A stretch of DNA of 64,000 nt from an uncultured Bacteroidales bacterium (GTDB lineage: Bacteria; Bacteroidota; Bacteroidia; Bacteroidales; Paludibacteraceae), in contig CAKVEC010000003.1 in assembly GCA_934728255.1 (NCBI GenBank), positions 272,994-336,993 of the forward strand. Direction: 5' to 3'. Positions within the stretch are counted from its first letter, which is position 1; every line of letters begins with the position of its first letter. This document shows, piece by piece, positions 8,941 to 18,023 of the stretch. The position numbers were made by a program, and so were the translations under genes. Under the pieces are notes generated by a model that was not told the origin of the DNA, did not search any database, and saw only the letters and a program-made list of their open reading frames with translations.

Positions 8941-10392
8941 ATGCACCTCTCCGTCAAAGAAAAATTAGGTTACAGTCTCGGTGACACCGCCTCCCATTTC
9001 GTGTGGGATATGGTCAATTTCTGGTTGATTTTCTATTACACCGATGTGGCGGGCATCAGTATCGGTTGGGCAACCACCATCGCTATCCTCGGTACGATTA
9101 TGGATGCCGTTATGGACCCGATTGTCGGTATCTTGGCTGACCGCACAAACACCCGTTGGGGCAAGTTTCGTCCGTTCATTCTCTTTGGTGCCGTTCCGTT
9201 TGCGCTCTGTGCGCTCCTCGCTTTCTGGGGACCATCGCTTACCGGCAATGCGCAGATCGCCTACGTGCTGATCACGTTTGTTATGCTCCGTGTCATCTAT
9301 GCTATCGTCAATATCCCCTATTCGTCTCTCGGTGCCGTGATGACCAACGACTCTATCGAGCGGGCGGGACTCAACTCCTATCGCTTCGTGGCAGCCAACA
9401 TAGGGCAACTCATCGTCTCCGGACTCGCCCTCTACGGCGTCTATTATCTCGGTACAATGTGTGTCTCCGGTCTCGACTACTCCACTATGGCAAACGATGA
9501 AGCACGCAAACTCTTTGCCGAGACTTCCGCAGACAATGCCGCTTTGGTCAGCAGTGCCTATCGGTACGGTTTCCGCTGTCTCGTGGCTGTTTTCGGTTTG
9601 ATTAGCGTGGTGCTGCTGTTTTTTACGTTCTTCTCCACGCGCGAGCGTATCGCTCCCGCTGCCAAGCAGGACACCAATCTTTTCCGCGATTTCGGATCGC
9701 TCTTCAGAAACCGTCCGTGGGTGGTTCTTACGCTGGTTGGTATTGTGTCGTTTATTATGTTCGCTATCCAGAATATCTCCGCCACCTACTACTTCAAGTA
9801 TTTCTGCGATGCCGAGTCCAAGAGCCAGTTGTTCAACCTCTTGGGTACTGTCGCTCTCATCATTGCCATCCCGTTCACCAAGCCCCTTGTTGCACGCTAT
9901 GGCGGGCGTAACCTCTATATCGTCTGCTCGCTCTTGTCGGGGTTCTTCTTCTGTATGCTTTTCTTCGCAGGCACCAACTTTGTGCTGATCAATGTATTCA
10001 ACTGCCTTGCGAAAATCTCCTATGCTCCCGCTATCTCGCTCCTATGGACTATGCTTGCCGATGCGGCGGACTATGGCGACTGGAAATTCAACCGCCGCAC
10101 CACGGGGCTTTGTCTCTCTGCGGCGGTCTTTGCACAGAAGATAGGTTGGTCTATTGGTGCAGCCATTCTCGGGGCTATTATGAGCCGCGTCGGCTTTGAT
10201 CCGGCTACTATGACCACTTCCGAGATACAGGCGGTTCCCGAGATTATGTCCACTATCCATATCCTCTTCGGTATAGTCCCCGGTGTCCTCTATGCTTCGT
10301 GTGCTATCCTCCTCGCTTTCTACAATATCGACAAGCCTACGCTGGAGATTATGAAAAAAGAGTTGGAAGAGCGCCGTACCGCAGAGCAATAA
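8941..10392 (+). CDS. GPH-family (MelB-like) sugar permease
   Basis: A 483-residue inner-membrane carrier with about twelve hydrophobic segments. The N-terminal half has the glycoside-pentoside-hexuronide family pattern: VKEKLGYSLGDTAS, then MDAVMDPIVGILADRTNTRWG, then NIPYSSLGAVM. ATG at 8941 is preferred to an upstream TTG. It would bring periplasmic beta-gluco-oligosaccharides into the cytoplasm, which fits the signal-less phosphorylase encoded next. Substrate is inferred from the neighbours. Confidence 0.88.
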   Translation: MHLSVKEKLGYSLGDTASHFVWDMVNFWLIFYYTDVAGISIGWATTIAILGTIMDAVMDPIVGILADRTNTRWGKFRPFILFGAVPFALCALLAFWGPSLTGNAQIAYVLITFVMLRVIYAIVNIPYSSLGAVMTNDSIERAGLNSYRFVAANIGQLIVSGLALYGVYYLGTMCVSGLDYSTMANDEARKLFAETSADNAALVSSAYRYGFRCLVAVFGLISVVLLFFTFFSTRERIAPAAKQDTNLFRDFGSLFRNRPWVVLTLVGIVSFIMFAIQNISATYYFKYFCDAESKSQLFNLLGTVALIIAIPFTKPLVARYGGRNLYIVCSLLSGFFFCMLFFAGTNFVLINVFNCLAKISYAPAISLLWTMLADAADYGDWKFNRRTTGLCLSAAVFAQKIGWSIGAAILGAIMSRVGFDPATMTTSEIQAVPEIMSTIHILFGIVPGVLYASCAILLAFYNIDKPTLEIMKKELEERRTAEQ

Positions 10393-10407
10393 CTTAATGC
10401 TTAAAAG

Positions 10408-10474
10408 AGTAGGTGATTAGTAGGTGATTAGTAGGTGATTAGTAGGTGATTTCCGAGTGGATACCGAGTGGATA
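10408..10474. repeat. 11-bp tandem repeats, two kinds
   Basis: Four exact copies of agtaggtgatt (10408-10451), one linking base pair, then two exact copies of ccgagtggata (10453-10474). Both have an 11-bp period. They fill the gap between the permease and the phosphorylase. Confidence 0.9.
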
Positions 10475-10480
10475 CCCTTC

Positions 10481-10506
10481 GGGGACGCGGGCGCCTCGCC
10501 CGCGGT
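10481..10506. repeat. GC-rich palindromic repeat (26 bp)
   Basis: Core cgcgggcg-cct-cgcccgcg forms an 8-bp stem. The same 26 bases recur at 19423-19448 and 19489-19514. A second small hairpin (gggacg/cgtccc, starting near 10519) follows. No terminator T-run. Confidence 0.85.
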
Positions 10507-10610
10507 AAATAAAGTATGGGGACGACGCGTCCCGCATCGTCATAGATGAAGAATATACATTTTCTCTATTTCTCTTGCCGCTTGCGGCATAGGATACTAA
10601 AATATAAACA

Positions 10611-13600
10611 ATGAACACAATAGAAAATACAAATGTAGCAGGACGCTACCTGACTATCAACGGTGAAAAATTTTACCTGATAGAGAACTACGACCAAATG
10701 CAGCCGTTCTTTATCAGTCTTGCCAGTGATACCGACCTTTGGATGTACATCGCCTCCACGGGTGGGCTCACCTGCGGTCGCCGCAATCCCGAGCAAGTCC
10801 TTTTCCCTTATTACACCGACGATAAAGTTACCGAGAACTACGAGCACACCGGCGCCAAGACCCTCATCAGAGTACTCTCTACTTCAAACTCGCCACTGCC
10901 CTCAACTCTCAACTCTCAACTCTCAACCATAGTATGGGAACCTTTCTCCAACCGCTACATGGGGCTATATTCTGTCCGTCGTAGCATTGCCAAGTCGGTT
11001 ACAGGAAACAAACTCCTCTTTATCGAGCAGAACCTCGACCTCGGACTGACCTTTTCATACGAGTGGACAGCCGCCGACCGTTTCGGTTGGGTACGACGTG
11101 CCGTACTCCATAACGATACCGACCAACCCATAGAGGTGGAACTGATAGACGGCTTGCAGAACGTGATGCCATCGGGCGTGGAGCAGAAAACGCAGAACGT
11201 GTTCTCTACTCTTGTCGATGCCTACAAGAAAACCGAACAGGTGCCGGGCACAGGTATGGTCTTGTTTCGTATGGAGGCTATCCTTGTCGATAGAGCCGAA
11301 CCGAGTGAGTCTCTACGTTGCAATAGTATATACACTCTGGGCTTGCACAATGCCGAATATCTGACCTCCTCACACCAACTGGATGCTTTCCGCAAAGGCG
11401 AAACCATCGTACCCGAACCCGAATCGAAAGGTGTTCGTGGGGCTATATTTGCTCATACCAAGCAAACCCTTACCGCTGGCGACTCCCATACGTGGTACAA
11501 TATCTGCGATGTCATGCAGGATGCCGCACAGGTGCGCAGCAGTCTGCGTTTCATGCAGCAGTCGGACGCCATAGCGCAGGTCGAGACCGCCATTGCCAAT
11601 GCCACCGACACTCTCCGCGCTATCGTGGGGAAGAACGACGGTATCCAGCAGACAGCCGATGAAGCCGGTATGGCACGCCATTTTGCCAATACGCTGTTCA
11701 ATACCATGCGTGGCGGCTTCTATTGCGACAACTATACGATTGATACACGGGCGTTTGCCAAGCACGTCGCTACTTTCAATCACGCACTCGCAGACCAATA
11801 CCGCGGCTTCCTCAGCGGGCTGCCCGAGCATATTGCGTACAGCCGTCTCGAGGAACTGGTGCTTGCGCAGCAGGATCATCAGTTGCACCGTCTCTTTATG
11901 GAGTACTTGCCGCTCACTTTCTCCCGCCGGCACGGAGACCCCAGTCGCCCGTGGAATATGTTTGACATTCGAGTCAATGACAAAGACGGCAAGCGGCTCA
12001 TCTCCTATCAGGGCAACTGGCGCGACATCTTCCAGAACTGGGAAGCACTCTCGCTCTCCTATCCCGACTATGTCAACGGTATCATAGCCAAGTTCCTCAA
12101 TGCCACTACTGCCGATGGCTACAACCCATACAAAGTAACCTCCGAAGGCATCGATTGGGAGGTCATCGAACCCGAGAACCCGTGGTCGAACATCGGCTAT
12201 TGGGGCGACCACCAGATTATCTACCTCTGCCGTCTGCTCGAACTCAGTTTTGCACACGACCCCTCCGCCCTCCGCGATATGTTGGGCAACCGTGAGTTTG
12301 CTTTCGCCAACGTTCCCTACCGCTTCCGTTCTTACGACGAAATCGTAGCGAACCCGAAAGACTCTATCTATTTCGATACCGACCTGCACAAGCATATCTT
12401 CGCTCTCCTGCCTACCTACGGACAGGATGCACGCCTTGTGTTGGACAAACATAACCAACCGCTTTTGGTTACTTTCACAGAGAAAATCCTCGTTACCCTG
12501 CTTACCAAACTGAGCAACTTCATTCCCGAAGCAGGTATATGGATGAATACCCTCCGTCCCGAGTGGAACGATGCCAACAACGCCCTCGTCGGCTATGGTA
12601 CCTCAATGGTAACGCTCTGTTATATACGTCGTTTCGTAGCGTTCTTGCAGCAATTATATACAGGTGTGGACGCTTCGTATGCACTCTCCAAAGAGGTCGT
12701 TGTCTTCCTCCGTGATATTCTTTCTGCCTTTGCTGCCCACGATGCGGAGTGTGTAGGCAAACACTTGTCGTTCACCGATGAGACTCGCCGCACCTTTATC
12801 GATACAGTCGGACGTGCCGGTGAAAACTACCGCAATGCCGTCTATGCTGGTCATTCAGGCGAGAAAGTCGAACTTTCAACCGACCTCCTGCTCCAATTCC
12901 TCGCCAAAGTACAAACTTACATCGACGCCTCCATAGCCATCAACAAACGCAAAGACGGTCTCTACCACGCCTATAATCTTGTATCTTTCAACTCTCCACT
13001 GCACTCAACTCTCAACTCTCAACTCTCAACTGTCCAAGTCACTCCTTTGTACGAGATGCTCGAAGGTCAGGTCGCAGTCCTCTCTGCGGGTGTCCTTTCT
13101 CCTGCCGAGGCGGCAGACTTGTTGGACGCAATGCGCCAATCGGCTCTATACCGTCCTGACCAGCGCAGTTATATGCTCTACCCGAACCGTCGCCGTTCAT
13201 CGTTCTTGGAGAAGAACAACCTCCCTGCGGACGCTCTCACATTACCCGTAATACAACGCCTGTTGGCTGACCACGCTACGGACATCCTCATTCAGGACTG
13301 CGAGGGTGGGGTACACTTCAATGCAGGTTTCAACAACGCCGACTTCCTTGCCCGTGCCATTGACGCTTCGCAGGAGACCATCAGCGCAGAGGAACGCCGT
13401 CAACTGCTTGACCTCTACGAGCGTATGTTCAACCACCACGCTTTCACCGGTCGCTCGGGTACATTCTACAAGTACGAGGGCTTGGGGTGTATCTACTGGC
13501 ATATGGTCAGCAAACTCCTTGTTGCTATCGGTGAGAATATCCAAACCGCCCTTGACACCCACGCTGATGAAACCACCATCGACCGTCTCAAAGCCCACTA

Positions 13601-14018
13601 TGCTGCTGTGCAGGAGGGTATCGGTGCCCACAAGTCCCCTGCCGAATATGGCTCATTCCCGTTTGATGCCTATTCTCATACACCTACAATGCTGGGATGC
13701 CAGCAGCCGGGTATGACCGGTCAGGTCAAAGAGGACATCATCTCCCGTTTCTTTGAACTCGGTCTGCACGTCGTCAATGGCGAGATACATATCCAAACGA
13801 CTATGTTCCGCCCTGAAGAGTTCCTCAACGGCGAACTGCGTTTCACTTACTGCCAAACGCCTTTCGTCTATCGCCTTGCCGACACAGAGGGTATAGACAT
13901 CGAACTGTCCGACGGTACCATTACGCATTGCGCATTATGCATTGCGCATTCTCTTGCCCGCCACATCTTCGCCCGCGACACCCAAATAAAACAAGTAATA
14001 GTCAATATAAACAAGTAA
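10611..14018 (+). CDS. beta-1,3-oligoglucan phosphorylase, GH149-like (GH94-related)
   Basis: A 1135-residue cytoplasmic enzyme without signal peptide. The start (VAGRYLTINGEKFYLIEN) and the central block (SYQGNWRDIFQNWEALSLSY, NPWSNIGYWGDHQIIYLCRL) resemble the GH94/GH149/GH161 disaccharide-phosphorylase clan; I take the Asp of NWRD as a candidate catalytic acid. The length is well above GH94 enzymes of about 800 residues and fits GH149, known beta-1,3-oligoglucan phosphorylases. It would convert imported laminari-oligosaccharides plus phosphate to glucose-1-phosphate. Oddities: two in-frame repeat inserts, SPLPSTLNSQLST (10892-10930) and SPLHSTLNSQLST (12995-13032), and a third near the end (THCALCIAHS, 13920-13950). 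GH161 is an alternative family. Confidence 0.75.
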   Translation: MNTIENTNVAGRYLTINGEKFYLIENYDQMQPFFISLASDTDLWMYIASTGGLTCGRRNPEQVLFPYYTDDKVTENYEHTGAKTLIRVLSTSNSPLPSTLNSQLSTIVWEPFSNRYMGLYSVRRSIAKSVTGNKLLFIEQNLDLGLTFSYEWTAADRFGWVRRAVLHNDTDQPIEVELIDGLQNVMPSGVEQKTQNVFSTLVDAYKKTEQVPGTGMVLFRMEAILVDRAEPSESLRCNSIYTLGLHNAEYLTSSHQLDAFRKGETIVPEPESKGVRGAIFAHTKQTLTAGDSHTWYNICDVMQDAAQVRSSLRFMQQSDAIAQVETAIANATDTLRAIVGKNDGIQQTADEAGMARHFANTLFNTMRGGFYCDNYTIDTRAFAKHVATFNHALADQYRGFLSGLPEHIAYSRLEELVLAQQDHQLHRLFMEYLPLTFSRRHGDPSRPWNMFDIRVNDKDGKRLISYQGNWRDIFQNWEALSLSYPDYVNGIIAKFLNATTADGYNPYKVTSEGIDWEVIEPENPWSNIGYWGDHQIIYLCRLLELSFAHDPSALRDMLGNREFAFANVPYRFRSYDEIVANPKDSIYFDTDLHKHIFALLPTYGQDARLVLDKHNQPLLVTFTEKILVTLLTKLSNFIPEAGIWMNTLRPEWNDANNALVGYGTSMVTLCYIRRFVAFLQQLYTGVDASYALSKEVVVFLRDILSAFAAHDAECVGKHLSFTDETRRTFIDTVGRAGENYRNAVYAGHSGEKVELSTDLLLQFLAKVQTYIDASIAINKRKDGLYHAYNLVSFNSPLHSTLNSQLSTVQVTPLYEMLEGQVAVLSAGVLSPAEAADLLDAMRQSALYRPDQRSYMLYPNRRRSSFLEKNNLPADALTLPVIQRLLADHATDILIQDCEGGVHFNAGFNNADFLARAIDASQETISAEERRQLLDLYERMFNHHAFTGRSGTFYKYEGLGCIYWHMVSKLLVAIGENIQTALDTHADETTIDRLKAHYAAVQEGIGAHKSPAEYGSFPFDAYSHTPTMLGCQQPGMTGQVKEDIISRFFELGLHVVNGEIHIQTTMFRPEEFLNGELRFTYCQTPFVYRLADTEGIDIELSDGTITHCALCIAHSLARHIFARDTQIKQVIVNINK
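10901..10928. repeat. 7-bp tandem repeat inside the phosphorylase gene
   Basis: Four copies of ctcaac(t/c), in frame, reading STLNSQLST. The flanking bases (ttcaaactcgccactgcc) are shared with the copy at 13004, so a unit of about 45 bp seems to have been inserted twice. Confidence 0.85.
13004..13031. repeat. second 7-bp tandem repeat inside the phosphorylase gene
   Basis: Four copies of ctcaact, in frame, with the same left flank as the insert at 10901 (actctccactgcact). Confidence 0.85.
13920..13954. repeat. 7-bp tandem repeat (ATTRYGC family) near the phosphorylase C-terminus
   Basis: attacgc-attgcgc-attatgc-attgcgc-attctct, translated as ITHCALCIAHSL. Same family as the intergenic array at 48485 and the in-gene copy at 56171. 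Confidence 0.8.
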
Positions 14019-14019
14019 T

Positions 14020-16398
14020 ATGAGAGTACCCAACATGTTCCGTTCTGTTCTCCCCCTCCTTTGGAGGGGGCTGGGAGGAGGTCTTTTCTTTCTTTTGTTA
14101 TTGTCTTGCCAACCTCAAGACTCCACTGAGCAGCAAATCGACCGTCTCCTTGCGCAGATGACTCTCGAAGAGAAGATTGGTCAGATGACCCAGGTCTGTG
14201 GCGGTTGGATATCCGATGACCTTGAGAACCAGGTGCGCAAAGGCGCAGGTTCTATGCTCAATAGCGTGGGTGCAGAGGCTAACCACTACCAGCGTATTGC
14301 TGTCGAAGAGACACGTCTCGGTATCCCTATGATCTTTGCACGCGACATCATTCACGGCTTCCATACTATCTATCCTATTCCGCTCGGTCAGGCGGCTACT
14401 TTCGACCCCGCTCTTGTGGAGGAGGCTGCCCGTCTTACTGCCGACGAGGCTATCCAAGCCGGTCTCCGCTGGACGTTCTCACCTATGGTCGATGTCTCGC
14501 GCGACCCCCGCTGGGGACGTGTCGCCGAGGGCTATGGTGAAGACACCTACCTCGCCTCTGTCATGGGTGCCGCCTGCGTTCGAGGATATCAATACCCTGC
14601 ATCTAACAGCGAACGCAGTGAGCGTTCTAACAGCGCAAGCGTTCTAACTTCTAACAGCGAGCAGCGCGAGCGGTCTGTGGAACCAATCCGCCTTGCTGCC
14701 TGTGTCAAACACTTCGCCGGCTATGGTGCCAGTGAGAGCGGACGCGACTACAACACCACGTGGATTCCCGAGGTGCAACTCCGTGAGACCTATCTCCCGC
14801 CCTTCAAGGCTGCCCTTGATGCGGGTAGTGCCACTATCATGTGCTCCTTCAACGACATCAACGGCGTACCTGCGTCGGCGAACCGTCATCTCAATGTGGA
14901 CATTCTCCGCAACGAGTGGCATTATGATGGTATGCTCGTGTCCGACTGGGCTTCATCGGCGAATATGATTGCCCACGGCAACTGTGCCGACCTCAAAGAG
15001 GCTACGCTCCTCAGTATCAATGCCCAAATGGAAATGGATATGGAGGGACATGGCTATCCCTTGTACCTCAAGGAACTTGTTGAGAGCGGCAAAGTAAGTG
15101 AGGAACAAATCAACGCCTGTGTGCGCGACATCCTCCGTCTCAAGTTTCGTCTCGGCTTGTTCGACAATCCCTATTGCGCTGTCGATACCCCTGCCTATTT
15201 CACCCCTGCTGCCCTCGCAGCCGCACAACGTGCCGCCGAAGAATCCGCCGTCCTTCTCAAAAACAACGGTATTCTTCCTATTAGCCCCCTCTCTGAGGGG
15301 GGTGGGGGAGTCACCCTTTTCATCTGCGGTCCTCTCGCCGACTCTCAGCACGACCAGAACGGCACTTGGTGCTTCGACAAGGTCGATTCGATGACCGTCA
15401 CTCCGCTGATGGCTTTCCGTGCATTGGCTAAAGAGGGTAAAATACGCCTCATTGAGCAGACCGGCAAACACTGGTCGCGTGAGGTCAGCCCGAGCAACAT
15501 AAAAGAGTTAGTTCAAAAGGCAAAGCAAGCCGACATCATTCTTTATTTCGGAGGTGAGGAGAGTATTCTATCCGGCGAAGCACGCTGCCGTGCCCATCTC
15601 AACCTCCCCGGAGACCAGACCGAGCAACTCCGTGCCCTCAAAGCCACAGGAAAACCTCTGGTTCTCACCGTTATGGCAGGGCGTCCGCTCTGTATCGGCG
15701 AGGAGGTCGCACTTGCAGACGCTGTCCTCTATGCTTTTCACGGCGGCACTATGCAAGGGCCCGCATTGGCAAACCTCCTCACGGGCGTAGTCGCTCCCTC
15801 GGGGCGCCTGCCGATGACCTTCCCGCAAGCCGTCGGGCAAATCCCTATGTACTACAACAAGAAGAACACCGGCCGCCCCACCTCGCACCCTGTCCTTATT
15901 GACCAAATACCCGTCGGCGCCCCCCAGTTCTCTCTCGGCGAGTCCAGTTATTGGCTCGAGTATGGCGACCAACCGCTCTTCCCCTTTGGCTACGGACTCA
16001 CCTACACCACCTTTGAATACAGCCCCGTCGTCCTCTCCGACACTGTTCTGCACATAGGCAAACCGCAGTCGCTTACTGCCACTTGCACCATCCGCAACAC
16101 GGGCAACACCGATGCCGTCGCTGTGCCGCAACTCTATATCCGCGACCTCGTCGGCTCGCTCACACGCCCTGTCCGCGAACTCAAAGGTTTCGACCGCATC
16201 GCTATCCCCGCAGGTGAAAGCCGCAACATCTCCTTCACCCTCACCGAAGACGACCTCGCCTATTGGCATCTGGCAGAGAACATCACCCTCGGTGCCGACG
16301 GTGCCTATACCCGCTCCGCCGAACCGGGCGACTTCCTCCTTTGGATAGCCCCCGACTCCGCCGAAGGCACTCCCGTCAAATTTACTTTGAAGGATTAA
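14020..16398 (+). CDS. GH3 beta-glucosidase lipoprotein
   Basis: A 792-residue GH3 enzyme starting one base after the phosphorylase stop. N-terminal lipoprotein signal (LLLLSC, Cys30), GH3 barrel with nucleophile Asp in GMLVSDWAS (about residue 309), second alpha/beta domain with FGGEESILSGEAR, and a C-terminal fibronectin III-like domain (TCTIRNTGNTDAV). It would remove terminal glucose from beta-gluco-oligosaccharides in the periplasm. Three repeat-like inserts are in frame: PLLWRGLGGG within the signal peptide, SNSERSERSNSASVLTSNSE (about residues 194-213), and SPLSEGGGGV (about 422-431). Confidence 0.92.
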   Translation: MRVPNMFRSVLPLLWRGLGGGLFFLLLLSCQPQDSTEQQIDRLLAQMTLEEKIGQMTQVCGGWISDDLENQVRKGAGSMLNSVGAEANHYQRIAVEETRLGIPMIFARDIIHGFHTIYPIPLGQAATFDPALVEEAARLTADEAIQAGLRWTFSPMVDVSRDPRWGRVAEGYGEDTYLASVMGAACVRGYQYPASNSERSERSNSASVLTSNSEQRERSVEPIRLAACVKHFAGYGASESGRDYNTTWIPEVQLRETYLPPFKAALDAGSATIMCSFNDINGVPASANRHLNVDILRNEWHYDGMLVSDWASSANMIAHGNCADLKEATLLSINAQMEMDMEGHGYPLYLKELVESGKVSEEQINACVRDILRLKFRLGLFDNPYCAVDTPAYFTPAALAAAQRAAEESAVLLKNNGILPISPLSEGGGGVTLFICGPLADSQHDQNGTWCFDKVDSMTVTPLMAFRALAKEGKIRLIEQTGKHWSREVSPSNIKELVQKAKQADIILYFGGEESILSGEARCRAHLNLPGDQTEQLRALKATGKPLVLTVMAGRPLCIGEEVALADAVLYAFHGGTMQGPALANLLTGVVAPSGRLPMTFPQAVGQIPMYYNKKNTGRPTSHPVLIDQIPVGAPQFSLGESSYWLEYGDQPLFPFGYGLTYTTFEYSPVVLSDTVLHIGKPQSLTATCTIRNTGNTDAVAVPQLYIRDLVGSLTRPVRELKGFDRIAIPAGESRNISFTLTEDDLAYWHLAENITLGADGAYTRSAEPGDFLLWIAPDSAEGTPVKFTLKD
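14052..14070. repeat. GC-rich hairpin repeat inside the GH3 signal peptide
   Basis: ccccctcc-ttt-ggaggggg, an 8-bp stem encoding LPLLWRG. It lengthens the n-region of the lipoprotein signal. Related hairpins lie at 15285 and 57018. Confidence 0.7.
14602..14675. repeat. serine-rich in-frame repeat inside GH3
   Basis: Iterated tctaacagcg with a small hairpin (gaacgc/gcgttc), reading SNSER-SERSNSAS-SNSEQRERS. It lies in a loop of the GH3 barrel just before the conserved KHFAGYGASESGRDY region. Confidence 0.7.
15285..15302. repeat. GC-rich hairpin repeat inside GH3
   Basis: ccccctc-tct-gaggggg followed by gtgggggag, in frame as SPLSEGGGGV, at the border of the second GH3 domain. Confidence 0.7.
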
Positions 16399-16444
16399 TA
16401 AAGTATAAAATAAATACCTTATATTCTATATCAAAAAGTAAGGA

Positions 16445-16471
16445 GGATGCTTATAGGATGCTTATAGGATA
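16445..16471. repeat. 11-bp tandem repeat
   Basis: Two exact copies of ggatgcttata and a partial third (ggata). On the minus strand it reads atcctataagc, a relative of the atcctatgc family at 3163, 42543 and 53053. The rest of the 16399-16568 gap is AT-rich with no clear promoter. Confidence 0.8.
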
Positions 16472-16568
16472 AGACAACTTTGATTTTAACAAACAATAAA
16501 CTAATCAAAACAATTCAATTAACCAATGCGCTTTGGTGCAAGTAACAAACTCTTAAATTACAACTATT

Positions 16569-17924
16569 ATGAAAAAACTTTTTTCTTTAGTGGCAGTGGC
16601 TCTGATGTCAGCATCCGTGTTTTCTGCAGTACAGTATTGCCAGGAACCGATTACGGCAAATGACGGACAAAATACAGCCCATCTATCATTGAAACACATC
16701 TCGGAGCAAACGTATGCCATAGAATTGGCAGCGCAAGGCGATTTGGCTTTTGAGAGTGCTTATAATGTCAATTGTGGTGTTAATCAAACGGAAGGAGCAG
16801 GCATTTATTTTGCTAATGCAGGGTGGACTTTTTCTGCCGATGGTAAGGTCGCTTCGTTTGAATTTGAAACAGCCACAGCAACATCGCAGCCTACAGGTTT
16901 GTATGGACAATATATTTGTTTAGCCAAAGTGGGCGGCGGTTTGGTGGAATTTAATCTGGCAGCAATCACCGACATTGACTGGACAGCGAATTGTGCAGAA
17001 GGTCCTGCCGATGAAGAGGCTCCTGTAATGGGAACGGCTGCATTTGTGTCGGCTACTTATTCGTCTGTTACGTTGGCGGTAACTGCTACTGATAATGTGG
17101 CTGTCAAACGCTATCATGTGGTAGCCGCCGGAGTGGACAAAGATTTTACGCCCAACAACGGAAATATCGTTATCACAGGTCTTACGGCTGGCACCGCCTA
17201 TACATTTGTTGTTACCGCCAAAGATGCGGCAGGCAATGTCTCTGCCAATTCGGCTATGGTAACTGATGTCAAGACATTGGATTATCCTGCTGCTCCTGCC
17301 GCTCCTACCCATACACAAACCAATGTCCGTTCTATTTATTCGGATACCTATATTTCGGCTCTTGCACACGATTTCAGCAAAAACTCTTGGAGTGGTATTA
17401 AATATGAGGAAATAACGTTTGATGAAAACAACCATTATCTTCTCTATACTGCCACAGCCACTTGGATAGCATGGGGGAGCAACGGGGACGGCAACGATGC
17501 CATTATTGCGGCTGACGGTTTCAATGACGGTACCAACAATGGTTTGGATATCTCCTCTATGGAGTATCTGCACGTGGATATGTTTGTGGACGCAGACTTT
17601 GTATCGGGTGTGATGACCATCAATGACGATCGTTTGGCAGAACTCGGTGCTATCAAAGGCGGAGAATGGAACTCTATTGATTTGCCGTTGAATGTACTGG
17701 CTGCTGAAAAACTCAACAATCTCCGTTGGATGAAATTTGAAGGTTTCAATGGAGTGAGCCTGATTATTCTCGACAACGTCTATGCTTGGAAAAATGGTAC
17801 ATCTACATCAATCATAGATGTAAACACCCTTCCCGAGACAACCAAGACAATCATCAACGGACAACTCATTATCATCCGTGATGGCATCCGCTACAACGCA
17901 CAAGGTCAAGTGATGGATAAATAA
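16569..17924 (+). CDS. secreted protein with FN3 domain, jelly-roll module and sorting-like tail
   Basis: A 451-residue secreted protein with signal peptide (ends SVFSA). Residues about 20-145 resemble a cohesin-like or Ig-like beta-domain; about 150-235 form a fibronectin III domain (SVTLAVTATDNVAV to YTFVVTAKDAAGNVS). Residues about 255-420 are a jelly-roll beginning VRSIYSDTY and ending IILDNVYAW, of the kind found beside laminarinases in Bacteroidota. The tail KTIINGQLIIIRDGIRYNAQ is shared with the next gene. No catalytic residues are recognised. I infer an extracellular beta-glucan-binding protein. Confidence 0.65.
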   Translation: MKKLFSLVAVALMSASVFSAVQYCQEPITANDGQNTAHLSLKHISEQTYAIELAAQGDLAFESAYNVNCGVNQTEGAGIYFANAGWTFSADGKVASFEFETATATSQPTGLYGQYICLAKVGGGLVEFNLAAITDIDWTANCAEGPADEEAPVMGTAAFVSATYSSVTLAVTATDNVAVKRYHVVAAGVDKDFTPNNGNIVITGLTAGTAYTFVVTAKDAAGNVSANSAMVTDVKTLDYPAAPAAPTHTQTNVRSIYSDTYISALAHDFSKNSWSGIKYEEITFDENNHYLLYTATATWIAWGSNGDGNDAIIAADGFNDGTNNGLDISSMEYLHVDMFVDADFVSGVMTINDDRLAELGAIKGGEWNSIDLPLNVLAAEKLNNLRWMKFEGFNGVSLIILDNVYAWKNGTSTSIIDVNTLPETTKTIINGQLIIIRDGIRYNAQGQVMDK

Positions 17925-17932
17925 AATACTAT

Positions 17933-17981
17933 CGCACCTGCCTGTTCTATACGCAAGTATGGTTGGGCAGGTGCGGTTTTT
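17933..17981 (+). terminator. rho-independent terminator
   Basis: A 10-bp perfect stem (CGCACCTGCC/GGCAGGTGCG) with a 23-base loop followed by GTTTTT, 8 bases after the stop of the preceding gene. The gene at 18024 therefore probably has its own promoter or relies on read-through. Confidence 0.88.
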
Positions 17982-18023
17982 AATATAATCAACTTTTTTC
18001 TAACCAAAACAAATCTATTTTTT